A DNA stretch of 64,000 bases from positions 1-64,000 of the forward strand of contig JAKLEA010000018.1 in assembly GCA_022711755.1 (NCBI GenBank). Reading direction: 5' to 3'. The DNA is from Planctomycetota bacterium. GTDB lineage: Bacteria; Planctomycetota; Brocadiia; SM23-32; JAKLEA01. Within the stretch, counting starts at the first letter, position 1, and each line of letters opens with the position of its first letter. A program made the position numbers and the translations under genes. The notes under the pieces are model-generated. The model worked only from the letters and a program-made list of their open reading frames with translations. It had not been told where the DNA came from and searched no databases. Below are positions 54,605 through 63,555 of the stretch, piece by piece.

Positions 54605-54633
54605 ATTGTAGCCTGCCCAAATGGTGTATGCAA
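54605..54633 (-). promoter_or_regulatory. Promoter candidate for cysD-cysN
   Basis: On the minus strand TTGCAT (54633-54628) and TACAAT (54610-54605, five of six) are 17 bases apart. The leader to the cysD ATG would be about 30 bases, so there is no room for a riboswitch. Confidence 0.4.
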
Positions 54634-54703
54634 GCGGACGCATTTGCGCTATGATTTACCAGTGATGATACCGAATAAACGCCGGATTCAGGGAAACGGA
54701 GAC

Positions 54704-55576
54704 ATGAGACTTTTCATTTCGCTGTCGTTGATCCTGCTGGTTGTCGCGGCGACTGGGTGTTCGACGCCGTTCCCGACCGTCCCGCGCAGCGGCAATGGAT
54801 GGAGTCTGTCTGACGGGCCGGAACGCGTTACCGCGGGCGGTATCCGGGAGCGCAAGGGCGGCGAGGCTGATGAATATCTGAAACGCGGTTTTCAGCAGTT
54901 GAGAATCTGGCGTTACTCCGCAGGCGGGAAGGCCGTCGTCGTGGAGGTCTACGCGATGGGGACGCCGGACAACGCCCGCGACACCTTGTCCAGCGACATG
55001 TCCGGGGAAGAGGTTGACATCGGTATCCCGGCCCTTTACTCATCCGGTGTTCTTGAATTCGCGCGCGGGAGTTATTTCGCCCGCGTCGCCCCGGAGACCG
55101 GAACGCAGGTTGACAGGAAGATCATCCTTGATATTGGTCGGGCGCTGGCCGTCGGCGTGCCGGGAAGCTCGATCCAGCGTGGATTGCTCAGCCTGCTACC
55201 CAAGGAGGGGCTTGTGCCCGGCACGGCGCAATGCAGCAAGGGGACAATAATCGCCGATACGGAACTCCCGAACGAGGTGGCGCTTCTTTCACTGACCGGA
55301 GCGACCGAGAACGCCGTCGCGGATTACAAGACAAATCACGGACAGCACACGCTGATACTTGTCCGATATCCGGACGCAAGCGCGATGCAGCGGGCATGGA
55401 AACGCTTCCAGGAGCATTATCTGCCGGCCAGCATTGAGGCCCCGGCCAGCTTGACCATCAATGCCGACGGCAAGGCGTGGTTAGGCGCCGCTGCCCGCGA
55501 CAATGTCATGTATGTTGTAATTGGAGCATCGGACCGCGAGGCGTGCGACGCGGTTCTGGACACGATTGAGCAGTGA
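54704..55576 (+). CDS. Predicted lipoprotein, function unknown
   Basis: The 290-residue product starts at the ATG at 54704, chosen because it places a classical lipoprotein signal at the N-terminus (MRLFISLSLILLVVAATGC, lipobox AATGC); an ATG 20 codons earlier would bury it. The body has two similar halves with patterns such as VVVEVYAMGTPDNARDTLS and LILVRYPDASAMQRAWKRF. These resemble the DUF6599-like proteins of this kind of genome, but I am not certain of a family. It is divergent from cysD and unrelated to the RND operon that follows. Confidence 0.7.
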   Translation: MRLFISLSLILLVVAATGCSTPFPTVPRSGNGWSLSDGPERVTAGGIRERKGGEADEYLKRGFQQLRIWRYSAGGKAVVVEVYAMGTPDNARDTLSSDMSGEEVDIGIPALYSSGVLEFARGSYFARVAPETGTQVDRKIILDIGRALAVGVPGSSIQRGLLSLLPKEGLVPGTAQCSKGTIIADTELPNEVALLSLTGATENAVADYKTNHGQHTLILVRYPDASAMQRAWKRFQEHYLPASIEAPASLTINADGKAWLGAAARDNVMYVVIGASDREACDAVLDTIEQ

Positions 55577-55606
55577 CGCCAGGCGATGGGGAAAGATGGA
55601 TTCAAT

Positions 55607-55639
55607 ATGCTAATTGTTGTGTTGACAGATTATTAGCAT
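55607..55639. promoter_or_regulatory. Palindromic operator candidate overlapping the marR promoter
   Basis: ATGCTAAT (55607-55614) and ATTAGCAT (55632-55639) are perfect inverted repeats with a 17-base spacer. They bracket the -35 box and run into the spacer of the promoter at 55622-55649. A MarR-type dimer bound here would block RNA polymerase, consistent with autorepression. Confidence 0.5.
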
Positions 55640-55649
55640 GGCTTATAAT
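55622..55649 (+). promoter_or_regulatory. Consensus sigma-70 promoter of the marR-efflux operon
   Basis: A perfect TTGACA (55622-55627) and a perfect TATAAT (55644-55649) are 16 bases apart. It is the best promoter match in the window. The leader to the marR ATG is about 105 bases. Confidence 0.8.
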
Positions 55650-55760
55650 AAAACACCCAAGCAATTCAGGACAGCCGGCTTCGCGGGGGAGGCCGTCATG
55701 TCCGCCCGGATTCAGCGAAACGCTTGACCGCCTCAAACGGCCTGTTGGGAACGCTCGCCA

Positions 55761-56213
55761 ATGGACAATGAAACCATAGCGCAGGCGCAGACGCTTCAGC
55801 GCGTGTTCGCCAAACTGGTGCAATACCACCATAAGAACGCCAGGAGAAGGCGCGAAAAGCCCGTCATCACAGTGCCGCAGTTCCGCGCCCTGATGGTCAT
55901 CCGCGCGCTTGAGAAATCTTCGATTCGCGACATCGCCCTTGCCCTCGGCGTCTCCAACCCCTCCGCCTCCACAATGGTGGAGCGCCTTGTCGAGATGGGG
56001 TTGCTCTGCCGCGTGACCAACCCTGCGGACAGACGGAGAGTGGAGGTGACCCTCTCGCCCCTTGCCCGGCGCAGGGCCAGCAGCATTGAGGATAAGCTTC
56101 TGTCCTCGCATGCGGCGTTGACGAAGGCCATAGGCCCGGCGGCGACGAAGAAGTGGGTTGAGGTTTTCCTTGAAATAGAGCAAGCACTGGATTCGGGATT
56201 GGCGGAATCATGA
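55761..56213 (+). CDS. MarR-family transcriptional regulator
   Basis: The 150-residue product has the MarR winged helix: VPQFRALMVIRALEKSSI, the recognition helix region LALGVSNPSASTMVERLVEM, and the wing with the family signature NPADRRRVEVTLS. The flanking helices form the dimer. MarR proteins usually repress their own operon and release DNA when a toxic ligand binds. Here the membrane-fusion and RND genes follow after 52 bases, and a palindrome overlaps the promoter, so the protein very likely controls this efflux system. The ribosome site is weak. Confidence 0.92.
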   Translation: MDNETIAQAQTLQRVFAKLVQYHHKNARRRREKPVITVPQFRALMVIRALEKSSIRDIALALGVSNPSASTMVERLVEMGLLCRVTNPADRRRVEVTLSPLARRRASSIEDKLLSSHAALTKAIGPAATKKWVEVFLEIEQALDSGLAES

Positions 56214-56265
56214 CCGGCTGGGAGTTTACGCGGTCCGATTCGGGACCGGATGGAGCAACGCAATC

Positions 56266-57594
56266 ATGTTGACGGTTGTCAGAGCGATTCTGGTTGTCGT
56301 CATCCTTGCCATTGGCGCCCTCGGTTGCTACGGGTTCATCAAACTCAGACCCAGGCCGAAGGAGGTCGAACAGAAGGAGGACGTTGTTGAGGTCAAAGGT
56401 GTCAAGGCCGCGTCGCGCGACGTCGAAGTCGTACTGCGAGCGCATGGAACAGCCAAGCCGCGCAACATCCTTGCGGTGATTCCCGAGGTCGCCGGGAAAG
56501 TTGTGGCCGTTCATCCGAATCTGAAGGTTGGGAACGTCATCCCGAAGGGCGAGACGCTGATAGCGATAGACCAGAGCGTCTACAAGCTTCAGCTTGAGCT
56601 TGCAGAGACGGACATCAGGCGTCTGGAGTCTCAGAAGACGACCATTCAGCAGTCTTGGAAGAATGATGAACGGCGCGTTGAGCTTTTGCGACGCGGCGTT
56701 GAACTAGGGAGGAAGACTTTCGCCAGGGCGAAACAGCTTCAGGCGGGGGACGCGGCGGCGGCCTCCGATATGGATGCGGCGGAGGCGATGCTTCTCCAGC
56801 AGGAGCAGCAGCTTATCGCCGTGGAAAACGCCATTGCGCTTTATCCGCAGCAACTCAAGGACGTGGAAATCATGCTCTCCGGGGCGCAGACAAAACGCGA
56901 TCTCGCCAAACTCAGTCTTGAGAAGACCGAGATACGCAGCCCGTTTGACGCCCGCGTCATGCAGTCCCAGGTTGAGAAAGACCAGGTCGTCGGCCCCGGG
57001 CCGCCGATCCTGGTTCTGGCGGACGATTCGGCGCTGGAGATATCCGTTTCAATGGACGCCCAGGAATTTCGCGAGTGGTTCCCGCTCAAAGCGGATGCCG
57101 AATCCGCCGGGGGGGGCGGAGCGCATGAGAGCCTTTTCACGAAGGTTCCGAATAAAAAGGTTTGCGTGCGGTGGGCGGAATCCCCGGAGGAACACGCGTG
57201 GAGCGGGAGACTTGCCCGGATTGAACGATATGACCCCCTCTCGCGCACGGTAAAAGTGGTCATCGAGGTTCAGGCGGAGGCGGCGTGTTCCGGCGGGCCG
57301 GGCATGATGCCGCTGGTGGAAGGCATGTTCTGCCTGGTGGAGATACCCGGCAACATCGCCGAAAAGGTCTTTCGCCTGCCCAGGTCAGCCGTCAGCTTTG
57401 AGCAGACCGTGTTGCTCTGCGAGGATGGAAGGCTGAAGACCCAACCCGTCAAGGTGGCGCGTTTCGAAGGCGAGTCGGCGCTGATCTCTGCGGGGATCAA
57501 GGACGGGGACGTGGTTGTCACCAGCAGGCTTGTCTCGCCGCTGGAGGGGATGAAGCTCAACGTGGAAGTTCAGGACGAGGACATCGGCGGATAA
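56266..57594 (+). CDS. RND efflux periplasmic adaptor (membrane fusion protein, HlyD/AcrA type)
   Basis: The 442-residue protein has an N-terminal membrane anchor (about residues 1-25). A lipoyl-like half (about 45-95, VAGKVVAVHPNLKVGNVIPK) is followed by a long coiled-coil hairpin (about 100-205), the second lipoyl half with LSLEKTEIRSPFDARV, and beta-barrel and membrane-proximal domains. It bridges the inner-membrane pump to an outer-membrane channel. No TolC-like gene is in this operon, so the channel must be encoded elsewhere. It lies 6 bases before the pump gene. Confidence 0.93.
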   Translation: MLTVVRAILVVVILAIGALGCYGFIKLRPRPKEVEQKEDVVEVKGVKAASRDVEVVLRAHGTAKPRNILAVIPEVAGKVVAVHPNLKVGNVIPKGETLIAIDQSVYKLQLELAETDIRRLESQKTTIQQSWKNDERRVELLRRGVELGRKTFARAKQLQAGDAAAASDMDAAEAMLLQQEQQLIAVENAIALYPQQLKDVEIMLSGAQTKRDLAKLSLEKTEIRSPFDARVMQSQVEKDQVVGPGPPILVLADDSALEISVSMDAQEFREWFPLKADAESAGGGGAHESLFTKVPNKKVCVRWAESPEEHAWSGRLARIERYDPLSRTVKVVIEVQAEAACSGGPGMMPLVEGMFCLVEIPGNIAEKVFRLPRSAVSFEQTVLLCEDGRLKTQPVKVARFEGESALISAGIKDGDVVVTSRLVSPLEGMKLNVEVQDEDIGG

Positions 57595-57600
57595 GAACAC

Positions 57601-60600
57601 ATGAAGAGTTTTCTGAACGTAACGGCCCGGCACGGCGTCTTCGCCAATATTCTGATGAGCTGCATCATCATCGGGGGATACATTTCGGCGAAGTCCCTTG
57701 TTCTGGAGCTTATGCCGCAGATTTCAGTGGATATTATTAAAATACTCGTTGTCTACCCCGGCGCGGCTCCGGAGGAGGTGGAGGAGGGAATATGCGCCAA
57801 GCTTGAGGATGCGACGCGGGGAGTCAAGGGCGTTAAGAGATGCATGACCGTGGCAGCGGAGAACGGTGGCAGCGCTCTTGTCGAGTGCAAGGAGAACGCC
57901 GACGTTGACAAGGTGATGGAGGAGGTGCGCAACCGCGTCAATTCCATCACAACCTTTCCCGCAGGGGCGGAACGCCCGGTCATTTCAGAGATAACCACGT
58001 GGAATGACGTGTGCTATATCTGCCTGTATGGCGATCTGCCCGAGGGGCAGATGGTCGAGCGAGCGCGGGACATAAAGGAGGCGCTTGTGCGCCTGCCGGA
58101 GGTGTCCCAGGTATCCGTCCACGGCGTCAGGGATTATGAAATATCAATCGAATTGAGCGACGAGAAGCTGAGGGAATACAACCTCAGCCTGGACAAGGTC
58201 AGCGCAGCCGTGAAGTACAACACGTTGAATCTTCCCGGCGGGAAGATAACAGGCCGCAAGGAGGAAATCCTTATCCGCACAATGGGGCGGCGCTACACCG
58301 GCAAGGAATTCGCGGACATGGTCGTCATGGGCCTTCCGGACGGAACCATGCTGCGGCTGGAGCAGATCGCCACGATAAAGGACAGCTTCGCCGAGGATGA
58401 AATCTCCGGGCGCTTCAACGGCGTTCCGGCGGTTCTGCTGGGCGTTTACAAAACGACTGATGAAGACGTTGTGGAAGTATCCAACGCGGTGACGAAGTTC
58501 GTCGAGGAATACGCCCCAACGCTGCCTCCCGGCGCGAAGTTGACCAAGTGGGCCGACACTTCCCGGCTGGTAAGGCAAAGGGTGGCCATGTTGAGGAATA
58601 ACGGTATCTTCGGTCTTTGCGTCGTATTCCTTCTACTCTGGTTCTTTCTGGATATTCGCCTGAGTTTTTGGATCGCAATGGGCATTCCGGTCTCGCTGTC
58701 TGGCTCCTGCATGCTGATGGCGACACAGGGCGCCTCTATGGACATGCTCAGCATGTTTGCAATGATAATGATGCTGGGTTTGATAGTTGACGACGCCATC
58801 GTAACCGGCGAGGCAATCTATACGCGCCGAAGCGAGGGGGAGTCCCAGATTGAGTCCGCGGTGAATGGAACAGCCGAGATCATATGGCCCGTGCTGGCCG
58901 CCCTGCTGACTACGATAGTAGCGTTCATACCCCTGTTCTTTGTTCAGGGAGTGATCGGCAAGTTGATTAAAGTCATCCCGCTGATCGTTATCGGTTCGCT
59001 ATCGGTCTCTTTCCTGGAATGCATCTTCCTGTTACCGGCGCACTTGAACCACCTGCCGAAAGTTGACGCTGAGACTATGTCGGTGCGAACCGGATTTTCA
59101 GGGCGCGTACGCACGCGGATTATGCAGGGGATGATCCGTTTTCTGGACGTGGTCTACGGTCCGATTCTAAGGGCGACGGTAGAGTGGCGCTACTGCGCGG
59201 TGGCATTTGCATTGAGTGTCTGTGTCGCATCGGCGGGGCTTGTGGCCGGCGGGCATATCAAGTTCACCTTCATGCCGGAGAATGACCAGGATTTCCTGGT
59301 CGGCAACGTGGAGTTTCCGGATGGGACCCCGATTGAAGTGACGCTGCAAGCCCTGACACAGATGGAGGAAGGGCTGCGTCGCACATCGGACAAGCTGAAG
59401 ACACAGAACGGCGAGCCGCTCTTCAGGGCCATGTACAGCCTTGCCGGGGCCGAGGGTGACAGCATGGCCTCGCTGCGCGGACCTCACAAGGGGCAGATAA
59501 GCGTGGAATTGCTGCCCAGCGAGAAACGCAACATATTTTTCAAAGACATTCTGACGACATGGAAGGACGAGACCGGCCCCGTAGCCGGCGCGTCGGTGGT
59601 CAATTATCGCGCCATTGACCGCGCCCCCGGCGGTAAGCCGGTCGAGGTCTGGCTGCTCGGACGGGATCAGGAGGAAATGCTCAAGGCTTCCCGCGAATTG
59701 CAGGACAAGCTGAAAACGCTGGCGGGCGTCTACAACGTCCAGGACGATTTCCGGGCCGGGAAGAAGGAACTGCGCATCACCCTCAAGCCTGAGGCAAAGA
59801 CTCTTGGGCTGACGGTTGCCGATCTGGCTGTGCAGCTCAATTCGGGTTTCTACGGCTCCGAGGCGGCGCGGATTCAGCGCGGTCGAGACGATATCAAGGT
59901 CAAGGTCCGCTATCCACTCGATGAGCGCCGGACCATCTCCGACCTCATGGCCATACGGGTAAGGACTCCGTTTGGAAGCGAGGTTCCGTTCGGCGCCGTG
60001 GCGCAAGCCGAGTTGAAGACCGGTTATTCGACCATCTGGCGCAAGGAAGGCCTGCGGCGCGTTGTCGTGACGGCGGATGTCAACGACAATATCGCCAACG
60101 GGCGGGAGATAATGAGCGACCTGACCCGAAACTATCTGGACAGCCTGATATCGCGGCATCCCGGCGTAATCTACTCCATCGAGGGCGAGGCGTTGAGCAC
60201 ACAGGAGACGATGGACAGCCTTTATGTCGGTTTCGCCATGGCAGTCATGGGTATTTTCGTCATTCTGGCCGCCATATTCCGCTCCTACTGTCAGCCGCTG
60301 GTCATCATGGTGACTGTTCCATTCGGGCTGATCGGGGCGGTTCTGGGACATGTGCTTCTGGGCTTCAATCTGACTGTGATGAGTCTGTTCGGCATGGTCG
60401 CCCTTACCGGCGTCGTCGTGAATGATGCCATCGTCATGGTTGACTGCGTTAACTCAATGGTTGCTTCAGGCATGACGTTTGAAGCATCCCTTGAGGCAGG
60501 CGGAAAGCGGCGTTTCAGGGCGATAATCCTTACCACCGTAACCACATGCGCGGGCATGGCCTCGCTGATAGCGGAGCGGAGCATGCAAGCGCAGTTCATA

Positions 60601-60834
60601 CTGCCGATGGCCATCGCCATAACTTTCGGAGTGGCTTTTGCCACGCTCCTCACGCTCTTCTTCATCCCCTGCCTGCTGGCGATTCTCAATGATATGCGAC
60701 GCTTTACCCGATGGGTTTTCACCGGGCGATGGCCTTCCATGGAGGAAGTCGAACCGGCTTATAAACACATAGCGGAAGCCGCGTCATCCGATTATTGCGT
60801 CTCTGCCGGATTAGAAACCGGCGAACGCGGGTGA
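57601..60834 (+). CDS. RND-superfamily efflux pump permease (AcrB-like)
   Basis: The 1077-residue protein has the two-fold RND layout: transmembrane helix 1, a large periplasmic loop, six helices, then the same again. Motifs include GLIVDDAIVTGEAIYTRR (proton-relay Asp pair in helix 4) and GVVVNDAIVMVDCVN in the second half. The length is close to AcrB and MexB. It exports drugs or other lipophilic compounds by proton antiport as a trimer with the adjacent adaptor. In the second half Asp-Asp is replaced by Asn-Asp, normal for this family. The hydrophobic HAE1-type features favour drugs rather than metals. Confidence 0.94.
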   Translation: MKSFLNVTARHGVFANILMSCIIIGGYISAKSLVLELMPQISVDIIKILVVYPGAAPEEVEEGICAKLEDATRGVKGVKRCMTVAAENGGSALVECKENADVDKVMEEVRNRVNSITTFPAGAERPVISEITTWNDVCYICLYGDLPEGQMVERARDIKEALVRLPEVSQVSVHGVRDYEISIELSDEKLREYNLSLDKVSAAVKYNTLNLPGGKITGRKEEILIRTMGRRYTGKEFADMVVMGLPDGTMLRLEQIATIKDSFAEDEISGRFNGVPAVLLGVYKTTDEDVVEVSNAVTKFVEEYAPTLPPGAKLTKWADTSRLVRQRVAMLRNNGIFGLCVVFLLLWFFLDIRLSFWIAMGIPVSLSGSCMLMATQGASMDMLSMFAMIMMLGLIVDDAIVTGEAIYTRRSEGESQIESAVNGTAEIIWPVLAALLTTIVAFIPLFFVQGVIGKLIKVIPLIVIGSLSVSFLECIFLLPAHLNHLPKVDAETMSVRTGFSGRVRTRIMQGMIRFLDVVYGPILRATVEWRYCAVAFALSVCVASAGLVAGGHIKFTFMPENDQDFLVGNVEFPDGTPIEVTLQALTQMEEGLRRTSDKLKTQNGEPLFRAMYSLAGAEGDSMASLRGPHKGQISVELLPSEKRNIFFKDILTTWKDETGPVAGASVVNYRAIDRAPGGKPVEVWLLGRDQEEMLKASRELQDKLKTLAGVYNVQDDFRAGKKELRITLKPEAKTLGLTVADLAVQLNSGFYGSEAARIQRGRDDIKVKVRYPLDERRTISDLMAIRVRTPFGSEVPFGAVAQAELKTGYSTIWRKEGLRRVVVTADVNDNIANGREIMSDLTRNYLDSLISRHPGVIYSIEGEALSTQETMDSLYVGFAMAVMGIFVILAAIFRSYCQPLVIMVTVPFGLIGAVLGHVLLGFNLTVMSLFGMVALTGVVVNDAIVMVDCVNSMVASGMTFEASLEAGGKRRFRAIILTTVTTCAGMASLIAERSMQAQFILPMAIAITFGVAFATLLTLFFIPCLLAILNDMRRFTRWVFTGRWPSMEEVEPAYKHIAEAASSDYCVSAGLETGERG

Positions 60835-60846
60835 CGCCCCGGGCTA

Positions 60847-61719
60847 TCAGCGTCCGGCAGGCCTGAGATATCGCATATAATCGCTGTCAATCTGGTAGCC
60901 GGTCACGCCCGCCGCCCTGAGTCTGGCGATATCCTTTTCTGCCTGCTCCATGTCCTTGCCGGGGAGATAGTGGTGGGTGTTTATGCTGGCCATGATGAGC
61001 ATGCCCCGCGCGCTGATGCGCTTTACAAGCTCATCCGGCAGGTCAATAGCGTGGCCGAAGACGCAATGATCGGTCGGGACCGGTTCCCCGCGTTCCTCGA
61101 ATCGTTTGAACTCGTTCGGGCTTATGCTGAACGTAATCTTCCCGGACAGAATCTCGTCAATAAATCTGCCGCCGTTGGAGATCGTCATGGTCGCGGGGGC
61201 CAGACCGCGCTTTTCAATTGCGGCGGCGGTTTCCTTGATCGACCTGCGCGTTCTCTCGTTCTCCGCGCTGTCCTTGACGTCAATCTGAATCCCAAGCCCA
61301 AGCTCCGCGCAGAGGGCGACCGCCGCTTCAAGGGAAGGGATGCTTTCGTTCGTGCCGGCGTGGCGCATCCTCGTGAGTTCGCCGAACGGAACCATGGAAC
61401 ACATGCGAAGATCGCCGCATGCGAACGCAAGCGATGCGTCATGGAAAACCACCGGCCTGCCGTCCTTCGATGCCCGGACGTCCAGTTCGACCATGTCGTA
61501 CCCGTCCGCCGCTGCCCGCCGGATGGCCTCAAGCGAACATTGCGGAGAACCCGGTCCGACCACCCCGCCGCGATGAGCGCAGATCAGGAGGGGGCGATCC
61601 TTCATCAGCGCCCCGATATCGCGGAAATCCACTGGCTTCCGCTGTTGCTCACCGGCATGTGCGGATAAGCCCGAAACCATGCCAAGCAGGAAACTTGTCG
61701 CCATGACTGTCAGTCTCAT
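60847..61719 (-). CDS. Exported glycerophosphodiester phosphodiesterase family protein
   Basis: The 290-residue product has a signal peptide (residues 1-22) and a GDPD TIM barrel. LLICAHRGGVVGPGSPQCS provides the first catalytic His, VELDVRASKDGRPVVFHD the metal Glu and Asp and the second His, and LGIQIDVKD a further acidic pair. It would hydrolyse glycerophosphodiesters in the periplasm to an alcohol and glycerol 3-phosphate. In the usual HRG...PEN motif the Glu-Asn pair reads Gln-Cys here, which might shift specificity. It converges with the RND gene (12 bases). A weak promoter candidate lies at 61782-61811 on the minus strand. Confidence 0.9.
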   Translation of the reverse strand: MRLTVMATSFLLGMVSGLSAHAGEQQRKPVDFRDIGALMKDRPLLICAHRGGVVGPGSPQCSLEAIRRAAADGYDMVELDVRASKDGRPVVFHDASLAFACGDLRMCSMVPFGELTRMRHAGTNESIPSLEAAVALCAELGLGIQIDVKDSAENERTRRSIKETAAAIEKRGLAPATMTISNGGRFIDEILSGKITFSISPNEFKRFEERGEPVPTDHCVFGHAIDLPDELVKRISARGMLIMASINTHHYLPGKDMEQAEKDIARLRAAGVTGYQIDSDYMRYLRPAGR

Positions 61720-61960
61720 AAGAAATCTGCGACTTTCTTCGGTTTGGAATGCTGATTTCGTCAGGATGCGTCTGCATATTCATCCTATGGCGAAGCCTGC
61801 TCCGGTTTCAAGTCCGCGCAATTCATGAAACATAAGTATTCGGGGACGCCGGGACGATATCTGTCTTGTTGTGTCCTTGAGCATGGTTCGGTCATAATAT
61901 GGACGTGACCGGTTGTTTCGTTGCATTTCTCCTTCGGCGCAATTCGGGGAGGTCGGGCAG

Positions 61961-63520
61961 ATGGGCGAATGTTATAAGCAACGGGGCGCGTCGGCCCTGC
62001 AGGTTGTTCTAATCGTCGCGCTGCGTGTAGCCGTCGGCTGGCATTTTCTTTACGAGGGCGTCAGCAAGCTCCAGACGACCGGTTGGACCGCAGAGCCATA
62101 TCTTCTCTCGTCAAGATGGATATTCTCCGGACTGTTTCAATGGATGGCGTCGGATGCGCAGATTTTGCGCGCGGTTGACCTGCTCAATATCTGGGGGGCG
62201 ATTGCCGTCGGCCTGGGGCTGATGCTGGGCTGCTTCGCAAGGGCGGCGTCCGTGGCCGGGGCGGTCATGATCCTGCTTTACTATGCCGCCAACCCGCCTG
62301 TCATCGGCAACGATTTCGGCGTCGCGCGGGAGGGAAGCTATCTGATTGTTGATAAGAACCTTGTCGAGCTTCTCGCCCTGTGTGTTCTGGCAGTCAGCGG
62401 ATCAAGTCGGGAATACGGTATTGACAGGTTTATATCCCTTGTGATCTCCCGGATAAGATCGCGCGGGAAAATCGCTGAAACTGCTGACGCCGGAAATAAG
62501 GAAGGGAGGCCGGAAGGAGCGCTTGTGAAGATGGAACTGCAGGCGCTGGGGCGCCGCGACATGATCCGCAGCGTCGCCACCGCTCCGTTTCTCGGCGCCT
62601 TCGCCTTCACGGTCATCCGGAAAAGAAAATGGGAGAGCCACGAGGAGAAGGGGCTTGTTGACGCCGTTTCGCGCGCGACGATCAGGACATTCAATTTCAC
62701 GAGCTTGAAGGACCTGAAGGGCCAGATGCCGAAGTCGAGAATCGGCAACGTCGAATTCAGCCGGCTCATCCTCGGCGGCAATCTGATCGGCGGTTGGGCG
62801 CACGCCCGCGACCTGATCTACGTGTCGAAGCTCGTGAAGGCATACCACCACCGGGACAAGGTCTTCGAGACGTTCCTGCTGGCGGAGAAGTGCGGCGTCA
62901 ACGCGATCCTGACGAATCCGATCCTGTGCGAAGTCATCAATGAATACTGGAAGCGCGACATAGGGCGCATCAAGTTCATATCCGATTGCGGCGGGGCGGA
63001 TGTGCTGGAAAAGGCCCAGATGTCCGCCGACAGGGGCGCGGCCGCCTGCTACATCCAGGGCGAGACCGCAGACAACCTTGCCAGGTTCAAGCAGTTCGAC
63101 CTTATGAACCGGACGCTGGAGCTTATACGCAAAAACGGCCTTCCGGCGGGACTCGGCGCGCATCGCCTCGAAACCGTCAAGGCCTGCGTAGAGAACGGAC
63201 TGAAACCGGACTTCTGGATGAAAACTCTCCACCACACCAGATACTGGTCGGCCCGCGCCAAGCAGGAATACGACAACATCTTCTGCCGCGAGCCTGACGA
63301 GACCATCAAGTTCATGCAGGACGTCAAGGTTCCCTGGATCGCCTTCAAAACACTTGCCGCCGGGGCCATAACACCCGAACAGGGATTCAAATACGCCTTC
63401 GAAAACGGCGCGGATTTCATCTGCGTCGGCATGTATGATTTCCAGCTTGTGGAGGACGTGAACATCGCGCTGGATGTTCTTGGCGGGGAGATGAAACGGA
63501 ATCGCCCGTGGATGGCTTAA
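61961..63520 (+). CDS. DoxX-type membrane domain fused to an aldo/keto reductase-like barrel
   Basis: The start at 61961 has GGGGAGG nine bases upstream; an earlier frame start has none. The 519-residue product begins with a four-helix DoxX-like domain (about residues 15-150; LRVAVGWHFLYEGVSKL is typical). A linker then contains a Tat-like GRRDMIRSVATAPFLGAFAF segment (about 195-214). From about 240 on there is a TIM barrel resembling aldo/keto reductases (FSRLILGGNLIGGWAHARD, later AFKTLAAGAITPEQGFKYAF and FICVGMYDFQLVED). The classical catalytic Tyr and Lys cannot be placed securely. The fusion would hold a redox or isomerase-like barrel at the membrane. Function unknown. Confidence 0.75.
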   Translation: MGECYKQRGASALQVVLIVALRVAVGWHFLYEGVSKLQTTGWTAEPYLLSSRWIFSGLFQWMASDAQILRAVDLLNIWGAIAVGLGLMLGCFARAASVAGAVMILLYYAANPPVIGNDFGVAREGSYLIVDKNLVELLALCVLAVSGSSREYGIDRFISLVISRIRSRGKIAETADAGNKEGRPEGALVKMELQALGRRDMIRSVATAPFLGAFAFTVIRKRKWESHEEKGLVDAVSRATIRTFNFTSLKDLKGQMPKSRIGNVEFSRLILGGNLIGGWAHARDLIYVSKLVKAYHHRDKVFETFLLAEKCGVNAILTNPILCEVINEYWKRDIGRIKFISDCGGADVLEKAQMSADRGAAACYIQGETADNLARFKQFDLMNRTLELIRKNGLPAGLGAHRLETVKACVENGLKPDFWMKTLHHTRYWSARAKQEYDNIFCREPDETIKFMQDVKVPWIAFKTLAAGAITPEQGFKYAFENGADFICVGMYDFQLVEDVNIALDVLGGEMKRNRPWMA

Positions 63521-63555
63521 GGAAATTCATCTAGCTTTGTAAGGCAACGGACCTG

